A stretch of DNA of 45,484 bases from Nitratireductor sp. ZSWI3 (lineage in GTDB: Bacteria > Pseudomonadota > Alphaproteobacteria > Rhizobiales > Rhizobiaceae), in the NCBI RefSeq assembly GCF_024655565.1, contig NZ_JANKOF010000033.1, positions 1 through 45,484 on the forward strand, read 5' to 3'. How positions within the stretch are numbered: position 1 is the stretch's first letter; each line of letters starts with the position of its first letter. The translations under genes were made by a program, and so were the position numbers. The notes under the pieces are model-generated. The model made no database searches, was not told the DNA's origin, and was given only the letters and a program-made list of their open reading frames with translations. Positions 34,768 to 45,484 of the stretch are shown piece by piece.

Positions 34768-35451
34768 TCAAAGCCAGGTCGGATAGTCCGAGACCAGCAG
34801 CCGATAGGGAGGCTCGTCCTCCTCGATATGCGAGAACCGGGGGACGGAATCGGCGAAGATGTTGTCGGTCAGATCGTCGTTGACCGTCGACACCTCGCCG
34901 ATCAGCACATCCTGCCCTTCGCCCCAGAAGGCGTGCCAGACGCCGGGCAGGAGGGTGACGCTTTCGCCGGGCTCGAGACGCAACACGCCGCCCGCATCGA
35001 CGTGCCGCTTGACGCCGTCGGTGGGCACGATGACGGGAGCCGTGCGGTCGATGCTGCCGTCGGCAGCGGCCGCAAAGAGCTCGATGCAGAGGGTGCCGCC
35101 GCCGCGGTTGATGATGTCCTCGGCCTTGACGACATGCCGGTGCATCGGCGCGACCTGATCGCGGCGCGAGATCATGATCTTCTCAGCATAGAGCATGCCG
35201 CTGCCCTTCGCCAGGTCGGCGGGATCGCCGTTGCGCACCGTGAAGAGGAACAATCCGAGCTTGTCGAACGCGTTGCCGCCATAATCGGTGACGTCCCAGC
35301 CAAGGCGGGCCTCGACGATGCCGTCGATCTCGCCGCGCCGCCGCCTCATCTCATCCGGCGTCCAATCCGCAAACGGTGGCAACGCGTAGCCGAAAGAGCG
35401 GATGAACGCTTCACCCTGGCGCAAAATCTCGTTGACCTGTGAGCGCTTCAT
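34768..35451 (-). CDS. D-lyxose/D-mannose family sugar isomerase
   Basis: 227-residue cupin enzyme, equal in length to the E. coli O157 D-lyxose isomerase Z5688. The metal ligands line up: MHRH (H104, H106), KAED (E111) and PGVWHAFWG (H173). It would interconvert D-lyxose/D-xylulose or D-mannose/D-fructose in the cytosol. ATG 35451 follows GGAGGCCGCG, a strong ribosome site, so an upstream in-frame ATG (35499) was rejected. No sugar transporter or kinase is adjacent, so the physiological sugar is unclear. Confidence 0.9.
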   Translation of the reverse strand: MKRSQVNEILRQGEAFIRSFGYALPPFADWTPDEMRRRRGEIDGIVEARLGWDVTDYGGNAFDKLGLFLFTVRNGDPADLAKGSGMLYAEKIMISRRDQVAPMHRHVVKAEDIINRGGGTLCIELFAAAADGSIDRTAPVIVPTDGVKRHVDAGGVLRLEPGESVTLLPGVWHAFWGEGQDVLIGEVSTVNDDLTDNIFADSVPRFSHIEEDEPPYRLLVSDYPTWL

Positions 35452-35581
35452 CGCGGCCTCCCTGTATGAACCGATCCGGGTGGTCGGTTGGTATCCCAAG
35501 CGAAGGCCGCCGCCAAGCGCGATTCCGGCAATCTCGGACGATGATCGGGATCATGCATCCGCGACTGCGCGGGTCGAATCC

Positions 35582-35818
35582 CTAGAATGCCTTGAAGGTG
35601 AGCGTCGTCAGCGACCGGCGGATGCCCGGAACGTTGGCGATGTTCTCGCTGACGAACTTGCCGATGTCGACCCCGTCCTCGATGTAGACCTTCATCAGGA
35701 GATCGTAGTCGCCGCTGGTCGAGTAGAGCTCCGAGGCGATCTCGCGCTTGTAGAGCTCGTCGGCGACCTCATAGGTCTTGCCGGGTTTGCAGCGGACTTG
35801 AACGAAGACGGGTCTCAT
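35582..35818 (-). CDS. Stand-alone Lrp/AsnC ligand-binding (RAM) domain protein
   Basis: 78 residues comprising only the alpha-beta sandwich effector domain of Lrp/AsnC regulators: VFVQVRCKPGKTYEVADEL, SGDYDLLMKVYIED, IANVPGIRRSLTTLTFKAF. No helix-turn-helix is present and there is no room for one upstream, so this is a SraA/stand-alone RAM type that binds small ligands (often amino acids) as oligomers, not a truncated regulator. Its role is unknown. Confidence 0.9.
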   Translation of the reverse strand: MRPVFVQVRCKPGKTYEVADELYKREIASELYSTSGDYDLLMKVYIEDGVDIGKFVSENIANVPGIRRSLTTLTFKAF

Positions 35819-35871
35819 GAGGGCTCCATGGAGCGGATGCGAAGGGAACGGGCCAAGTTTGGCCCAACGGG

Positions 35872-36717
35872 TCAGGCTGTCAACAGACAGCGCACCATCT
35901 GATGCTGCGAATCGGCAAGGCCGTCAATGACGTCGAAATGATGCCGGTCGGGTTCCTCCACCACCGCCGTCACCGCCCCAAGACCGGTCCAGACGTTGGC
36001 GAGCAGCGCGTTCTGGCGCAGGAACTCGCCGCGTTCCGAGGCGCCCGCCCAACAGGTGAGCCGGAGGTCGGGCAAGGGCGACAGGAGCGCCGGGCTTTCG
36101 GCCAAGGCTTCCCGTTCGTCGATCTTCAGGCCTTCGTTCATCGCCGTCCGCATCATCGGGCGCAGGTCGTGCACGCCGGAAATGGACAGGACATGGCGCA
36201 GGCGTGCCCGCACCGGGGCGGGGAGCGGCGAATCGGTGCAGGCCATGCGCGTGGCGAGGTGGCCGCCGGCGGAATGGCCGGTCAGAAGCAGCGGTCCGTC
36301 GATGCGCTCGGCGGCGGCGGTGACCGCGAGGCCGATCTCGGCTGTGATGCCGGAGATCGTGTTTTCCGGACACAGCGTGTAGGAGGGCATCGCTACCGCA
36401 TAGCCGCTGTCGACCGCGCCGGCCGCCAGGTGCGACCAGAAGCTCTTGTCGAGCTTCAGCCAGAAGCCGCCATGGATGAAGACCACGAGGCCGGCCGGCT
36501 TGCCTTCAGGCCTGAACAGGTCGAAGCGGTTGCGCGCGCCTTCGCCGTAGGCAACGTCGAGTTCGGCCCTGCCCTCGGCGGCAAGCCGCTCGCGATAGGC
36601 GCGCGCGGGCTCGACCCAGGCCTGCGGCCAGCGCTCGCCGCCGGGAATGTTGGCGCCATTGGCATAGGCATCGTCCCAATCGGTGATTTTCCGGTAGAAC
36701 ACGTCCAGATCCTCCAT
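35872..36717 (-). CDS. Alpha/beta hydrolase of the HGGxW (kynurenine formamidase/carboxylesterase-like) group
   Basis: 281-residue cytoplasmic hydrolase. HGGFW (82-86) would form the oxyanion hole and GHSAGG (147-152) contains the nucleophile S149; the catalytic histidine lies in DRHHFDVIDGL near residue 263. HGGxW with this spacing is characteristic of eukaryotic-type arylformamidases and related esterases. Since tryptophan 2,3-dioxygenase lies in the same window, an N-formylkynurenine hydrolase role is plausible, though the gene is on the opposite strand and divergent from that operon. No strong ribosome site precedes the ATG. Confidence 0.8.
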   Translation of the reverse strand: MEDLDVFYRKITDWDDAYANGANIPGGERWPQAWVEPARAYRERLAAEGRAELDVAYGEGARNRFDLFRPEGKPAGLVVFIHGGFWLKLDKSFWSHLAAGAVDSGYAVAMPSYTLCPENTISGITAEIGLAVTAAAERIDGPLLLTGHSAGGHLATRMACTDSPLPAPVRARLRHVLSISGVHDLRPMMRTAMNEGLKIDEREALAESPALLSPLPDLRLTCWAGASERGEFLRQNALLANVWTGLGAVTAVVEEPDRHHFDVIDGLADSQHQMVRCLLTA

Positions 36718-37043
36718 CAGCGGCCAGGGCAGTCGAACCCGTGCATAATCCCTCGCCCGCTTCCTGTCATCACCCCGGCATATGCTGTAGACTGAGGCCA
36801 GGGCGGATATATTTCAACCTTAAAATTTCATACTTGAAATGTCTTGCCGTGAGTGTCATGCTCCGGGCCTGGGCATAATGATGATCGACGGGATATCATC
36901 ATGGTCCTGACCTGGAACGCCTGGCGCCGACCAGGATGCGCAAAGCGCTGTAAACTGTTGAACTGCGCTTCGACCTTGCCGAAGATCGATCCGTCGATCT
37001 CGGGCCGATGCGCAAAGCGATCCCGGGAGGACGGAGCGCGAGC
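36718..37043 (+). promoter_or_regulatory. Control region of the aromatic-CoA operon with two palindromes
   Basis: No gene is convincing in these 326 bp. ATTTCA-TACT-TGAAAT (36825-36840) is a perfect 16-bp palindrome, with an extra ATTTCAA half at 36811-36817; this form suits a MarR-type operator and a MarR gene lies in the operon. A second perfect repeat, ATGATGAT (36878-36885) and ATCATCAT (36895-36902), follows 38 bp later. The GGGAGG at about 37025-37030 lies upstream of the operon's first start codon at 37044. Confidence 0.5.
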
Positions 37044-39335
37044 ATGAAAATCGCTATTCTGGGCGGTGGCCCCGCGGGCCTCTATTTCGCAATCTCGATG
37101 AAGCTGCGCGACGCGGCGCACGACATCACGGTCTACGAGCGCAACAAGCCGGACGACACGTTCGGCTGGGGCGTGGTCCTGTCGGACGAGACGCTGGACA
37201 ACCTTGCCCGGAACGATGCGGTCAGCGCCGAGCGCATCCGCGAGCACTTCGCCTATTGGGACGACATCGCGGTGATCCACAAGGGCACGCGCACGCTGTC
37301 GACCGGACACGGCTTCTGCGGCATCGGGCGCATGCGGCTGCTGATCCTCCTGCAGGAGCGGGCCCGCGAGCTCGGCATCAAGATGCAGTTCCAGACGGAG
37401 ATCGACGATCCGCGCCCCTTCATGGCCGACAACGACATGGTGCTGGCCGCGGACGGGCTGAACTCAAGGGTGCGGTCCACCTTCGCAGAGGTGTTCAAGC
37501 CCGACGTCGATATGCGCAAGTGCAAATTCGTCTGGCTCGGCACGCATCAGAAGTTCGACGATGCCTTCACCTTCATCTTCGAGAAGACCGAGCATGGCTG
37601 GGTGTGGGCGCATGCCTACCAGTTCGACGACGAGACGGCGACCTTCATCGTCGAATGCAGCCAGGACACCTGGGAGAAGTTCGGCTTCGGCGCGATGAGC
37701 CAGCAGGAGTCCATCGCCGTCTGCGAGCGCATCTTCAAGGCGCATCTCGGCGGTCACGCGCTGATGACGAACGCCAACCACATCCGCGGCTCGGCCTGGA
37801 TCAGCTTCCCGCGCGTGCTCTGTGAGCGCTGGTCGCACGACAACCTCGCCCTGATGGGCGACGCGGCGGCGACGGCGCATTTCTCGATCGGCTCGGGCAC
37901 GAAGCTGGCGCTGGAATCGGCCATCGCGCTCGCCGATTACCTGCATTCGGAGCCGACGCTGAAGGACGCCTTCGACAAATACGAGGACGCGCGGCGGCTG
38001 GAGGTGCTGCGCCTGCAGTCGGCGGCGCGCAACTCCATGGAATGGTTCGAGGAGGTGGAGCGTTATCTCGATCTCGACCCGGTGCAGTTCAACTATTCGC
38101 TTCTGACCCGCTCGCAACGCATCAGCCACGAGAACCTGCGCCTGCGCGATCCCGCATGGCTGTCGGGAGCCGAGGCCTGGTTCCAGCGGCAGGCCGGCGC
38201 CGGCGGCAATGTGGCGCGGGCGCCGATGTTCGCGCCCTACAGGCTGCGCGGTCTGACGCTGAAGAACCGCATCGTCGTCTCGCCGATGGCGCAGTACAAG
38301 GCCGTCGACGGCTGCCCGACCGACTGGCATTTCGTGCATTACTGCGAGCGCGCCAAGGGCGGCGCCGGGCTCGTCTATATCGAGATGACCTGCGTCAGCC
38401 CCGAGGGCCGCATCACGCCCGGCTGCCCCGGCTTCTACAAGCCCGAGCACGAGGCGGCGTGGAAGCGCATCGTCGATTTCGTGCACCGTGAGACCGACGC
38501 AAAGATCTGCGCGCAGATCGGCCATTCGGGACCGAAGGGCTCGACCCAACTCGGCTGGGAGGAGATGGATGCGCCGCTGGCCGGCGGCAACTGGCCGCTG
38601 CTCGCCGCCTCGGAGGTCGCCTGGTCGGAGAAGAACCAGACGCCGAAGGCGATGGACCGCGCCGACATGGACATGGTGCGCGACCAGTTCGTCGCCGCCG
38701 CGCAGATGGCCGAGCGCTGCGGCTTCGACATGCTGGAGCTGCACTACGCGCACGGCTACCTGCTTTCCTCCTTCATCTCGCCGCTCACCAACAGGCGCAC
38801 CGACGACTATGGCGGCAGCCTCGAAAACCGCATGCGCTATCCGCTGGAAGTGTTTCGTGCCGTGCGCGCCGTGTGGCCCGAGGACAAGCCGATCTCGGTG
38901 CGCATCTCGGCCAACGACTGGGTGGGCGAGGAAGGCATCACCCCGGCCGATGCGGTGGAGATCGCCCGCATGCTGCGCGAAGCCGGCGTCGACATCTGCG
39001 ACGTCTCGGCCGGCCAGACCTCGAAGCGCGCCCGGCCCGTCTATGGCCGCATGTTCCAGACGCCGTTTTCGGACCGCATCCGAAACGAGACGGGCATGGC
39101 AACGATCGCCGTCGGCAACATCTATGAGCCGGACCATGTCAACTCGATCCTGATGGCGGGCCGCGCCGATCTCGTCTGCCTCGCCCGGCCGCATCTGGCC
39201 GATCCCTACTGGACGCTGCATGCGGCCGTGGCGCTGGGCGACCGCGAGGTGATGTGGCCCTCTCCCTACCTGCCCGGCCGCGATCAGGTCTACCGGCTCG
39301 CCGAGCGCGCCGAGCAGATGACGGGGAAGGTGTGA
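37044..39335 (+). CDS. Bifunctional 2-aminobenzoyl-CoA (or salicylyl-CoA) monooxygenase/ene-reductase
   Basis: 763-residue two-domain flavoenzyme. Residues 1 to about 385 form an aromatic hydroxylase: FAD motif GGGPAG (7-12), and [21 protein letters not shown] near 270. Residues from about 393 form an Old Yellow Enzyme-like FMN reductase: [47 protein letters not shown]. This fusion is the hallmark of 2-aminobenzoyl-CoA monooxygenase/reductase, known from Azoarcus evansii, which hydroxylates and reduces the ring of the CoA ester; databases often label it salicylyl-CoA 5-hydroxylase. The downstream CoA ligase and tryptophan dioxygenase favour aminobenzoate. A start at 37008 is in frame but lacks a ribosome site. 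Confidence 0.9.
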   Translation: MKIAILGGGPAGLYFAISMKLRDAAHDITVYERNKPDDTFGWGVVLSDETLDNLARNDAVSAERIREHFAYWDDIAVIHKGTRTLSTGHGFCGIGRMRLLILLQERARELGIKMQFQTEIDDPRPFMADNDMVLAADGLNSRVRSTFAEVFKPDVDMRKCKFVWLGTHQKFDDAFTFIFEKTEHGWVWAHAYQFDDETATFIVECSQDTWEKFGFGAMSQQESIAVCERIFKAHLGGHALMTNANHIRGSAWISFPRVLCERWSHDNLALMGDAAATAHFSIGSGTKLALESAIALADYLHSEPTLKDAFDKYEDARRLEVLRLQSAARNSMEWFEEVERYLDLDPVQFNYSLLTRSQRISHENLRLRDPAWLSGAEAWFQRQAGAGGNVARAPMFAPYRLRGLTLKNRIVVSPMAQYKAVDGCPTDWHFVHYCERAKGGAGLVYIEMTCVSPEGRITPGCPGFYKPEHEAAWKRIVDFVHRETDAKICAQIGHSGPKGSTQLGWEEMDAPLAGGNWPLLAASEVAWSEKNQTPKAMDRADMDMVRDQFVAAAQMAERCGFDMLELHYAHGYLLSSFISPLTNRRTDDYGGSLENRMRYPLEVFRAVRAVWPEDKPISVRISANDWVGEEGITPADAVEIARMLREAGVDICDVSAGQTSKRARPVYGRMFQTPFSDRIRNETGMATIAVGNIYEPDHVNSILMAGRADLVCLARPHLADPYWTLHAAVALGDREVMWPSPYLPGRDQVYRLAERAEQMTGKV

Positions 39336-39365
39336 CGATGTCTTTCAAGCGTTGGCGCGGCCCTT

Positions 39366-39470
39366 CATCCGCCTGCCGGCACCTTCTCCCCGCACGCGGG
39401 GAGAAGGAGGAAGCGGTGACCTCTGTGCCCCCTTCTCCCCGCGTGCGGGGAGAAGGTGAGGATGAGGGGC
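39366..39470. repeat. Paired palindromic REP-like element, copy A
   Basis: Two hairpins of the form CCTTCTCCCCGC-NN-GCGGGGAGAAGG (39382-39407 and 39431-39456) lie inside weaker outer arms (CTTCATCC and GGATGAGGGG). It fills the gap between the monooxygenase and SDR genes. The short frames across it are repeat-derived and not genes. Confidence 0.85.
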
Positions 39471-39501
39471 GAGCGCCTACGTCAAACCGGGGAGCGCATC
39501 G

Positions 39502-40260
39502 ATGACCGCCTCACGCCATGCCCTCGTCACCGGCGGCGGCTCGGGTGTCGGCGAGGCGATCGCGCTGGCGCTCGCCGAGGCGGGCATCGACGTGACCGTC
39601 TGCGGGCGCCGCGCCGAGCCGCTGGAAAAGGTGTCGGCGGGCCACGCCCGCATTCACGCGATGACCGCCGACGTGACGGACGAGGCTTCCGTCAAGGCGC
39701 TCTACGAGACGGCGGAGGCGGAACGCGGCCCCTTCGACATTGTCATCGCCAATGCCGGCATCGCCTCCAGCGCGCCGGCCCACAGGACCACGCTCGAGGA
39801 CTGGAACAGGATCGTCGACGTCAACCTGACGGGCGCTTTTCTGACGGTGAAGCCGGCGCTGCAGCCGATGGCCAAGCGCGGCAGCGGGCGCATCGTCTTC
39901 ATCGCCTCGGTGGCCGGTCTCAGGGGCTACGCCTATGTGGCGCCCTATGTCGCCTCCAAGCACGGCGTGATCGGGCTGATGCGCGCGCTGTCGGTCGAGC
40001 TGGTCAAGACGGGCGTGACCGTCAACGCCATCTGCCCGGGCTACGTGGAAACCGAGATGCTGGAAGAGTCCATCGCGCGCGTGGTCGAGAAGACGGGGCG
40101 CAGCCGCGAGGAGGCCCGCAAGGGCTTCATCGAGGCCAATCCGCACGGCCGGCTGATCAAGCCGCGCGAGGTGGCGGCCGCGGCGCTGTGGCTCGTCAGC
40201 CCCGAGGCCGCCTCGGTCACCGGCCAGTCGATTTCCATTTCCGGAGGTGAAACATGGTAA
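39502..40260 (+). CDS. SDR-family NAD(P)-dependent dehydrogenase
   Basis: 252-residue classical short-chain dehydrogenase. Cofactor motif GGGSGVGEA (11-19), NAG (84-86) and the catalytic S136, Y149, K153 (YVASK) are present, with the C-terminal SVTGQSISISGG typical of beta-ketoacyl or hydroxyacyl reductases. In this operon it probably oxidises a hydroxyacyl-CoA intermediate during the beta-oxidation-like steps after ring reduction. Its last seven bases overlap the next gene. The exact substrate is inferred. Confidence 0.92.
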   Translation: MTASRHALVTGGGSGVGEAIALALAEAGIDVTVCGRRAEPLEKVSAGHARIHAMTADVTDEASVKALYETAEAERGPFDIVIANAGIASSAPAHRTTLEDWNRIVDVNLTGAFLTVKPALQPMAKRGSGRIVFIASVAGLRGYAYVAPYVASKHGVIGLMRALSVELVKTGVTVNAICPGYVETEMLEESIARVVEKTGRSREEARKGFIEANPHGRLIKPREVAAAALWLVSPEAASVTGQSISISGGETW

Positions 40261-40726
40261 GCGCTCCCCTGACGGCGGTCCGATCCGGCGCTCCCGCCAA
40301 GGAACGGCTGCGCCTGTGGATCAGGATCCTGCGCGCCTCGCGCCTGATCGAGGCGGTGCTGCGCGAACGGCTGAAGACGCGCTTCGACACCACCCTGCCG
40401 CGCTTCGACGTTCTTTCGGCGCTCGACCGTGCCCCCGAGGGCATGGCGATGAGTGACATATCGCGCTTCCTGCTGGTGTCGAACGGCAACGTGACCGGCA
40501 TCGTCGAGCGCCTGGTGAGCGACGGGCTGGCCAGCCGCGCCAAGCGCGACGGCGACCGCCGCACCTCGATCGTCAAGCTGACGCCGGCCGGCAAGGAGGC
40601 CTTCGCGGCCATGGCCGAGGCCCATGAACGGTGGATCGACGAACTGCTGGGCAGCCTGCCGGAGGATGAGGCGAGGATGCTTGCGGCGACGCTGAAGACG
40701 TTCGAAAGCAACTGGGAGGGCGAAGC

Positions 40727-40730
<4 letters not shown>
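40254..40730 (+). CDS. MarR-family regulator of the aromatic-CoA operon
   Basis: 158 residues with a clear winged helix: [61 protein letters not shown]. It is embedded in the operon, overlapping the SDR stop by seven bases and the hydratase start by four (ATGA), so it is co-transcribed with the pathway. MarR proteins of aromatic-CoA pathways often respond to the CoA thioester itself. The palindrome at 36825-36840 is a candidate operator. Confidence 0.92.
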
Positions 40731-41539
<809 letters not shown>

Positions 41540-41576
41540 CGGAGATGGAGGCGCTTCACGGACAAAGGCCGGCGCT

Positions 41577-41692
41577 GCCCCTCATCCGGTCCTTCGGACC
41601 ACCTTCTCCCCGCAGGCGGGGAGAAGGGAAGATGGCGGCGACGTTTGTGCTCCCCTCTCCCCGCTTGCGGGGAGAGGGTGAGGGTGAGGGGC
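41577..41692. repeat. Paired palindromic REP-like element, copy B
   Basis: Hairpins at 41602-41627 (CCTTCTCCCCGC arms) and 41653-41678 (CCCTCTCCCCGC arms) lie within outer CCCCTCATCC/GGTGAGGGGC arms. It fills the 186-bp gap between the hydratase and acyl-CoA dehydrogenase genes. Confidence 0.85.
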
Positions 41693-41725
41693 GGCGCAAG
41701 CCTTTGAACCACAGGGAACCTACCC

Positions 41726-42868
<1,143 letters not shown>

Positions 42869-42878
42869 GGGTGAACAC

Positions 42879-44504
42879 ATGCTCGGACCGACGGGTCATA
42901 CAGACACATTCGCGCGGGACAACCTCCCGCCCGAGGATCAGTGGCCAAAGTTCCTGCTCGAGGGCTTCGATTACCCGGATTATCTGAATGCCGGCGTCGA
43001 GCTGACCGACCGCATGGTCGAGCGCGGCTTCGGCGATCACGTGGCGCTGATCGGCAACGGGCGGCGGCGCACCTACAAGGAGCTGGCCGACTGGACGAGC
43101 CGGCTGGCGCATGCGCTCACCGAGGATTACGGCGTCAAGCCGGGCAACCGCATCCTGATCCGCTCGGCCAACAACCCGGCCATGGTCGCCTGTTGGCTGG
43201 CAGCCACCAAGGCCGGCGCGGTGGTGGTCAACACCATGCCGATGCTGCGGGCCGGCGAGCTCGCCAAGATCGTCGACAAGGCGGAGATCGGCCTTGCCTT
43301 ATGCGACACGCGCATCAAGGACGAGCTGGTCGCCTGCGCCAAGGAAAGCCGGTTCCTCAAGCAGGTGGTGGGCTTCGACGGCACGGCCAATTTCGACGCC
43401 GAGCTCGACCGCATCGCGCTCGACAAGCCGGTGCAGTTCGAGGCGGTGAAAACCGGCCGCGACGATGTCGCGCTGCTCGGCTTCACCTCGGGCACGACCG
43501 GCATTCCCAAGGCGACGATGCATTTCCACCGCGATCTGCTGATCATCGCCGACGCCTATGCGAAGGAGGTGCTGCAGGTGACGCCCGACGACGTGTTCGT
43601 CGGCTCGCCGCCGCTCGCCTTCACCTTCGGCCTCGGCGGGCTGGCGATCTTTCCGCTGCGCTTCGGCGCGGCCGCGACGCTGCTCGAAAACGCCTCGCCG
43701 CCGAACATGATCGAGATCATCGAGAAATACGGGGCGACGGTCAGCTTCACCGCCCCCACCGCGTACCGCGCCATGATGGCGGCGATGGACAACGGCGCCG
43801 ATCTTTCCTCGCTGCGGGTCGCGGTGTCGGCCGGCGAGACCCTGCCGGGGCCGGTTTTCGAGGAGTGGACGAAGAAGACCGGCAAGCCGATCCTCGACGG
43901 CATCGGCGCCACCGAGATGCTGCACATCTTCATCTCCAACCGCTTCAACGACAGGCACCCGGCCTGCACCGGCCGCCCGGTGACGGGCTATGAGGCGCGG
44001 ATCGTCGACGAGTCGATGAACGAGCTGCCGCGCGGCGAGATCGGGCGGCTGGCGGTGCGCGGCCCGACGGGATGCCGCTATCTCGCCGACGAGCGGCAAC
44101 AGGACTATGTGCGCGACGGCTGGAACCTGACCGGCGATTCCTTCTTCCAGGACGAGGACGGCCGGTTCCATTTCGCCGCCCGCTCCGACGACATGATCGT
44201 CTCGGCGGGCTACAACATCGCCGGCCCCGAGGTGGAGGCGGCCCTGCTCGCCCATGCCGACGTGCTCGAATGCGCGGTGATCGGCGCGCCCAGCGAGGAG
44301 CGCGGCCAGATCGTCGAGGCCTATGTGGTGCTGGTCGAGGGCGTGGCGCGCGACGCGGCGGCGGTGAAGCGCCTGCAGGACCATGTGAAGGCGGTGATCG
44401 CGCCCTACAAATATCCGCGTTCGGTCAAGTTCATCGACGCGCTGCCGAAGACGCAGACCGGCAAGATTCAGCGGTTCCGCCTGCGGGAGGGCGAGGGAGA
44501 ATGA
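42879..44504 (+). CDS. Benzoate-CoA ligase family enzyme, probable 2-aminobenzoate-CoA ligase
   Basis: 541-residue adenylate-forming ligase. The AMP-binding P-loop [10 protein letters not shown] starts near residue 202; further motifs are [14 protein letters not shown], the hinge region [22 protein letters not shown], and the C-terminal lysine loop [14 protein letters not shown]. It matches the benzoate/2-aminobenzoate-CoA ligase subgroup by the N-terminal [13 protein letters not shown] and GATEML motifs. It would activate anthranilate with ATP and CoA for the monooxygenase/reductase. Start preceded by GAGGGTG; the stop overlaps kynA by four bases. Confidence 0.93.
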   Translation: MLGPTGHTDTFARDNLPPEDQWPKFLLEGFDYPDYLNAGVELTDRMVERGFGDHVALIGNGRRRTYKELADWTSRLAHALTEDYGVKPGNRILIRSANNPAMVACWLAATKAGAVVVNTMPMLRAGELAKIVDKAEIGLALCDTRIKDELVACAKESRFLKQVVGFDGTANFDAELDRIALDKPVQFEAVKTGRDDVALLGFTSGTTGIPKATMHFHRDLLIIADAYAKEVLQVTPDDVFVGSPPLAFTFGLGGLAIFPLRFGAAATLLENASPPNMIEIIEKYGATVSFTAPTAYRAMMAAMDNGADLSSLRVAVSAGETLPGPVFEEWTKKTGKPILDGIGATEMLHIFISNRFNDRHPACTGRPVTGYEARIVDESMNELPRGEIGRLAVRGPTGCRYLADERQQDYVRDGWNLTGDSFFQDEDGRFHFAARSDDMIVSAGYNIAGPEVEAALLAHADVLECAVIGAPSEERGQIVEAYVVLVEGVARDAAAVKRLQDHVKAVIAPYKYPRSVKFIDALPKTQTGKIQRFRLREGEGE

Positions 44505-45334
44505 GCGCCGAACGCAACCTCGACGACGAAAGGGCGGCCGACATCAAGCCGCCCATGTCCTACAGCGACTATCTGCATCTGGAAAAGGTGCTCGACGCCC
44601 AGGAGCCGTTATCGACGGCGCGGGACGAGCTCCTGTTCATCATCCAGCACCAGACATCCGAACTGTGGATGAAACTGGCGATTTTCGAGATCCGCGCGGC
44701 GCGTGCGGCGATCGCCGAGGACAGCCTGCGGCCCGCCTTCAAGATGCTGACGCGCGTGGCCCGCATCTTCGAGCAGCTCAACAGCGCCTGGGACGTGCTG
44801 CGCACCATGACGCCCAGCGAATATTCCAAATTCCGCGACGCGCTCGGCCAATCGTCCGGCTTCCAGTCGTGGCAGTACCGGTCGATCGAGTTCCTGGCCG
44901 GCAACCGCAACCTTGCGATGCTGAAGCCGCATTCCGACCGGCCGGAGATCACCGCCCGGCTGGAGGAGATCCTTGGCGAGCCGAGCCTCTATGACGAGGC
45001 GCTGCTGCTCCTGGCGCGGCAGGGCTTCGACATCGGCGCCGACGCCTCGCGCACCGACTGGCGCGAGCGACGCCAGCCGGACGAGCGGGTGCAGGCCGCC
45101 TGGAAAGCCGTCTACGCCAGGCCCGACGAGCACTGGGCGCTCTACGAACTGGCCGAGAAGCTGATCGATTTCGAGGATTATTTCCGTCGCTGGCGCTTCA
45201 ACCACGTGACGACGGTGGAGCGCATCATCGGCCTGAAGCGGGGAACCGGCGGCACATCGGGGGTTTCCTATTTGCGCAAGATGCTGGATGTGGAACTATT
45301 CCCAGAGCTTTGGCGGGTGAGGACGGAGATGTGA
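44501..45334 (+). CDS. kynA: Tryptophan 2,3-dioxygenase
   Basis: 277-residue haem dioxygenase that opens L-tryptophan to N-formylkynurenine. The distal histidine H50 in [13 protein letters not shown], substrate-carboxylate arginine R127 (WQYRSIEFL), and the proximal haem ligand H235 in [12 protein letters not shown] followed by [11 protein letters not shown] are present. Length is typical and the C-terminus complete. ATGA overlap with the CoA ligase ties tryptophan breakdown to aminobenzoate activation. Kynureninase is not in the window but could lie just downstream. Confidence 0.97.
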   Translation: MSAERNLDDERAADIKPPMSYSDYLHLEKVLDAQEPLSTARDELLFIIQHQTSELWMKLAIFEIRAARAAIAEDSLRPAFKMLTRVARIFEQLNSAWDVLRTMTPSEYSKFRDALGQSSGFQSWQYRSIEFLAGNRNLAMLKPHSDRPEITARLEEILGEPSLYDEALLLLARQGFDIGADASRTDWRERRQPDERVQAAWKAVYARPDEHWALYELAEKLIDFEDYFRRWRFNHVTTVERIIGLKRGTGGTSGVSYLRKMLDVELFPELWRVRTEM

Positions 45335-45360
45335 GGCGATGATGATCGGCCGCCGAGCCG

Positions 45361-45472
45361 GCCCCTCACCCTCACCCTCTCCCCGCAAGCGGGGAGAGGG
45401 AGGCATAGACGTCGCAACCGTCCTCCTTCTCCCCGCCCGCGGGGAGAAGGTGCCGGCAGGCGGATGAGGGGC
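45361..45472. repeat. Paired palindromic REP-like element, copy C
   Basis: Hairpins at 45375-45400 (CCCTCTCCCCGC arms) and 45425-45450 (CCTTCTCCCCGC arms) lie within outer GCCCCTCACC and GGATGAGGGGC arms, just after kynA. It is the same unit as copies A and B but in inverted order relative to copy B. Confidence 0.85.
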
Positions 45473-45484
45473 AGACACCTGCCC

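Noticed and set aside
36936-37019. 12-bp direct repeat ATGCGCAAAGCG at 36936-36947 and 37008-37019
   Set aside because: Short, only two copies, and the second merely contains an alternative start codon; chance or a minor duplication cannot be distinguished.
37464-39221. 585-codon minus-strand open frame opposite the bifunctional monooxygenase/reductase
   Set aside because: Histidine/arginine-rich low-information translation without motifs; shadow of a real gene.
39254-39505. 83-codon frame across the gap after the monooxygenase
   Set aside because: Mostly translated REP palindromes and the end of the preceding gene in another frame.

Overview
This window is GC-rich, densely packed chromosomal DNA. 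It most resembles an alphaproteobacterium of the order Hyphomicrobiales (Rhizobiales), probably near the Phyllobacteriaceae (Mesorhizobium-like genera). The pointers are the ccm cytochrome c maturation genes divergent from acnA, stand-alone DUF2794, DUF1223 and IalB-type proteins, and several small palindromic intergenic repeats of a rhizobial look. I see no rRNA, tRNA, phage, insertion sequence or CRISPR array. The taxonomic call is inference from gene content, not from a marker gene.

Layout. 1-3.8 kb: a Tat-exported PhoD-type phosphatase and an M3 oligopeptidase, both on minus. 3.9-6.5 kb: a MarR regulator overlapping a Bcr/CflA-type efflux pump, then a LysE-family exporter. 6.5-11 kb: a DUF2332 protein, then ccmA-ccmB-ccmC-ccmD-ccmG on minus, with a ~360 bp nested inverted-repeat element lodged between ccmA and ccmB. 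11.3-14 kb: aconitase acnA, divergent from ccmA. 14.3-15.9 kb: DUF1223 and DUF2794 proteins flanking what looks like a structured small RNA gene on minus (about 15124-15290). 16-21.7 kb: a GNAT acetyltransferase, a Bax-inhibitor-like membrane protein, and a YbbA/YbbP-type ABC transporter divergent from a TesA-like esterase. 21.7-25.7 kb: thpR, a low-molecular-weight tyrosine phosphatase, phhB, a DUF1232 protein, an IalB-family secreted protein and rlmN. 25.7-29.6 kb: a second LysE exporter and a cell-wall amino-sugar locus (SIS-domain isomerase/deaminase, murQ, divergent GntR regulator with clear operator-like repeats). 29.6-32.4 kb: an imelysin plus di-haem oxidoreductase pair. 32.5-36.7 kb: an acyl carrier protein/ketosynthase pair, a hypothetical secreted protein, a D-lyxose isomerase-like enzyme, a stand-alone AsnC effector domain and an HGGFW-type alpha/beta hydrolase.

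37-45.3 kb is the most coherent metabolic unit: a plus-strand operon encoding a bifunctional monooxygenase/ene-reductase of the 2-aminobenzoyl-CoA (or salicylyl-CoA) type, an SDR dehydrogenase, a MarR regulator, an enoyl-CoA hydratase, an acyl-CoA dehydrogenase, a benzoate/aminobenzoate-CoA ligase and tryptophan 2,3-dioxygenase. Together these suggest tryptophan is opened to kynurenine and anthranilate, and anthranilate is then degraded as a CoA thioester without ring dioxygenation. Three copies of a paired palindromic repeat sit in the gaps of, or directly after, this operon.

The observations I consider most worth following are the structured RNA candidate, the repeat inside the ccm cluster, the repeat that forms the C-terminus of the GntR regulator, and the tryptophan/anthranilate-CoA operon. 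Most other genes are ordinary, well-conserved families.
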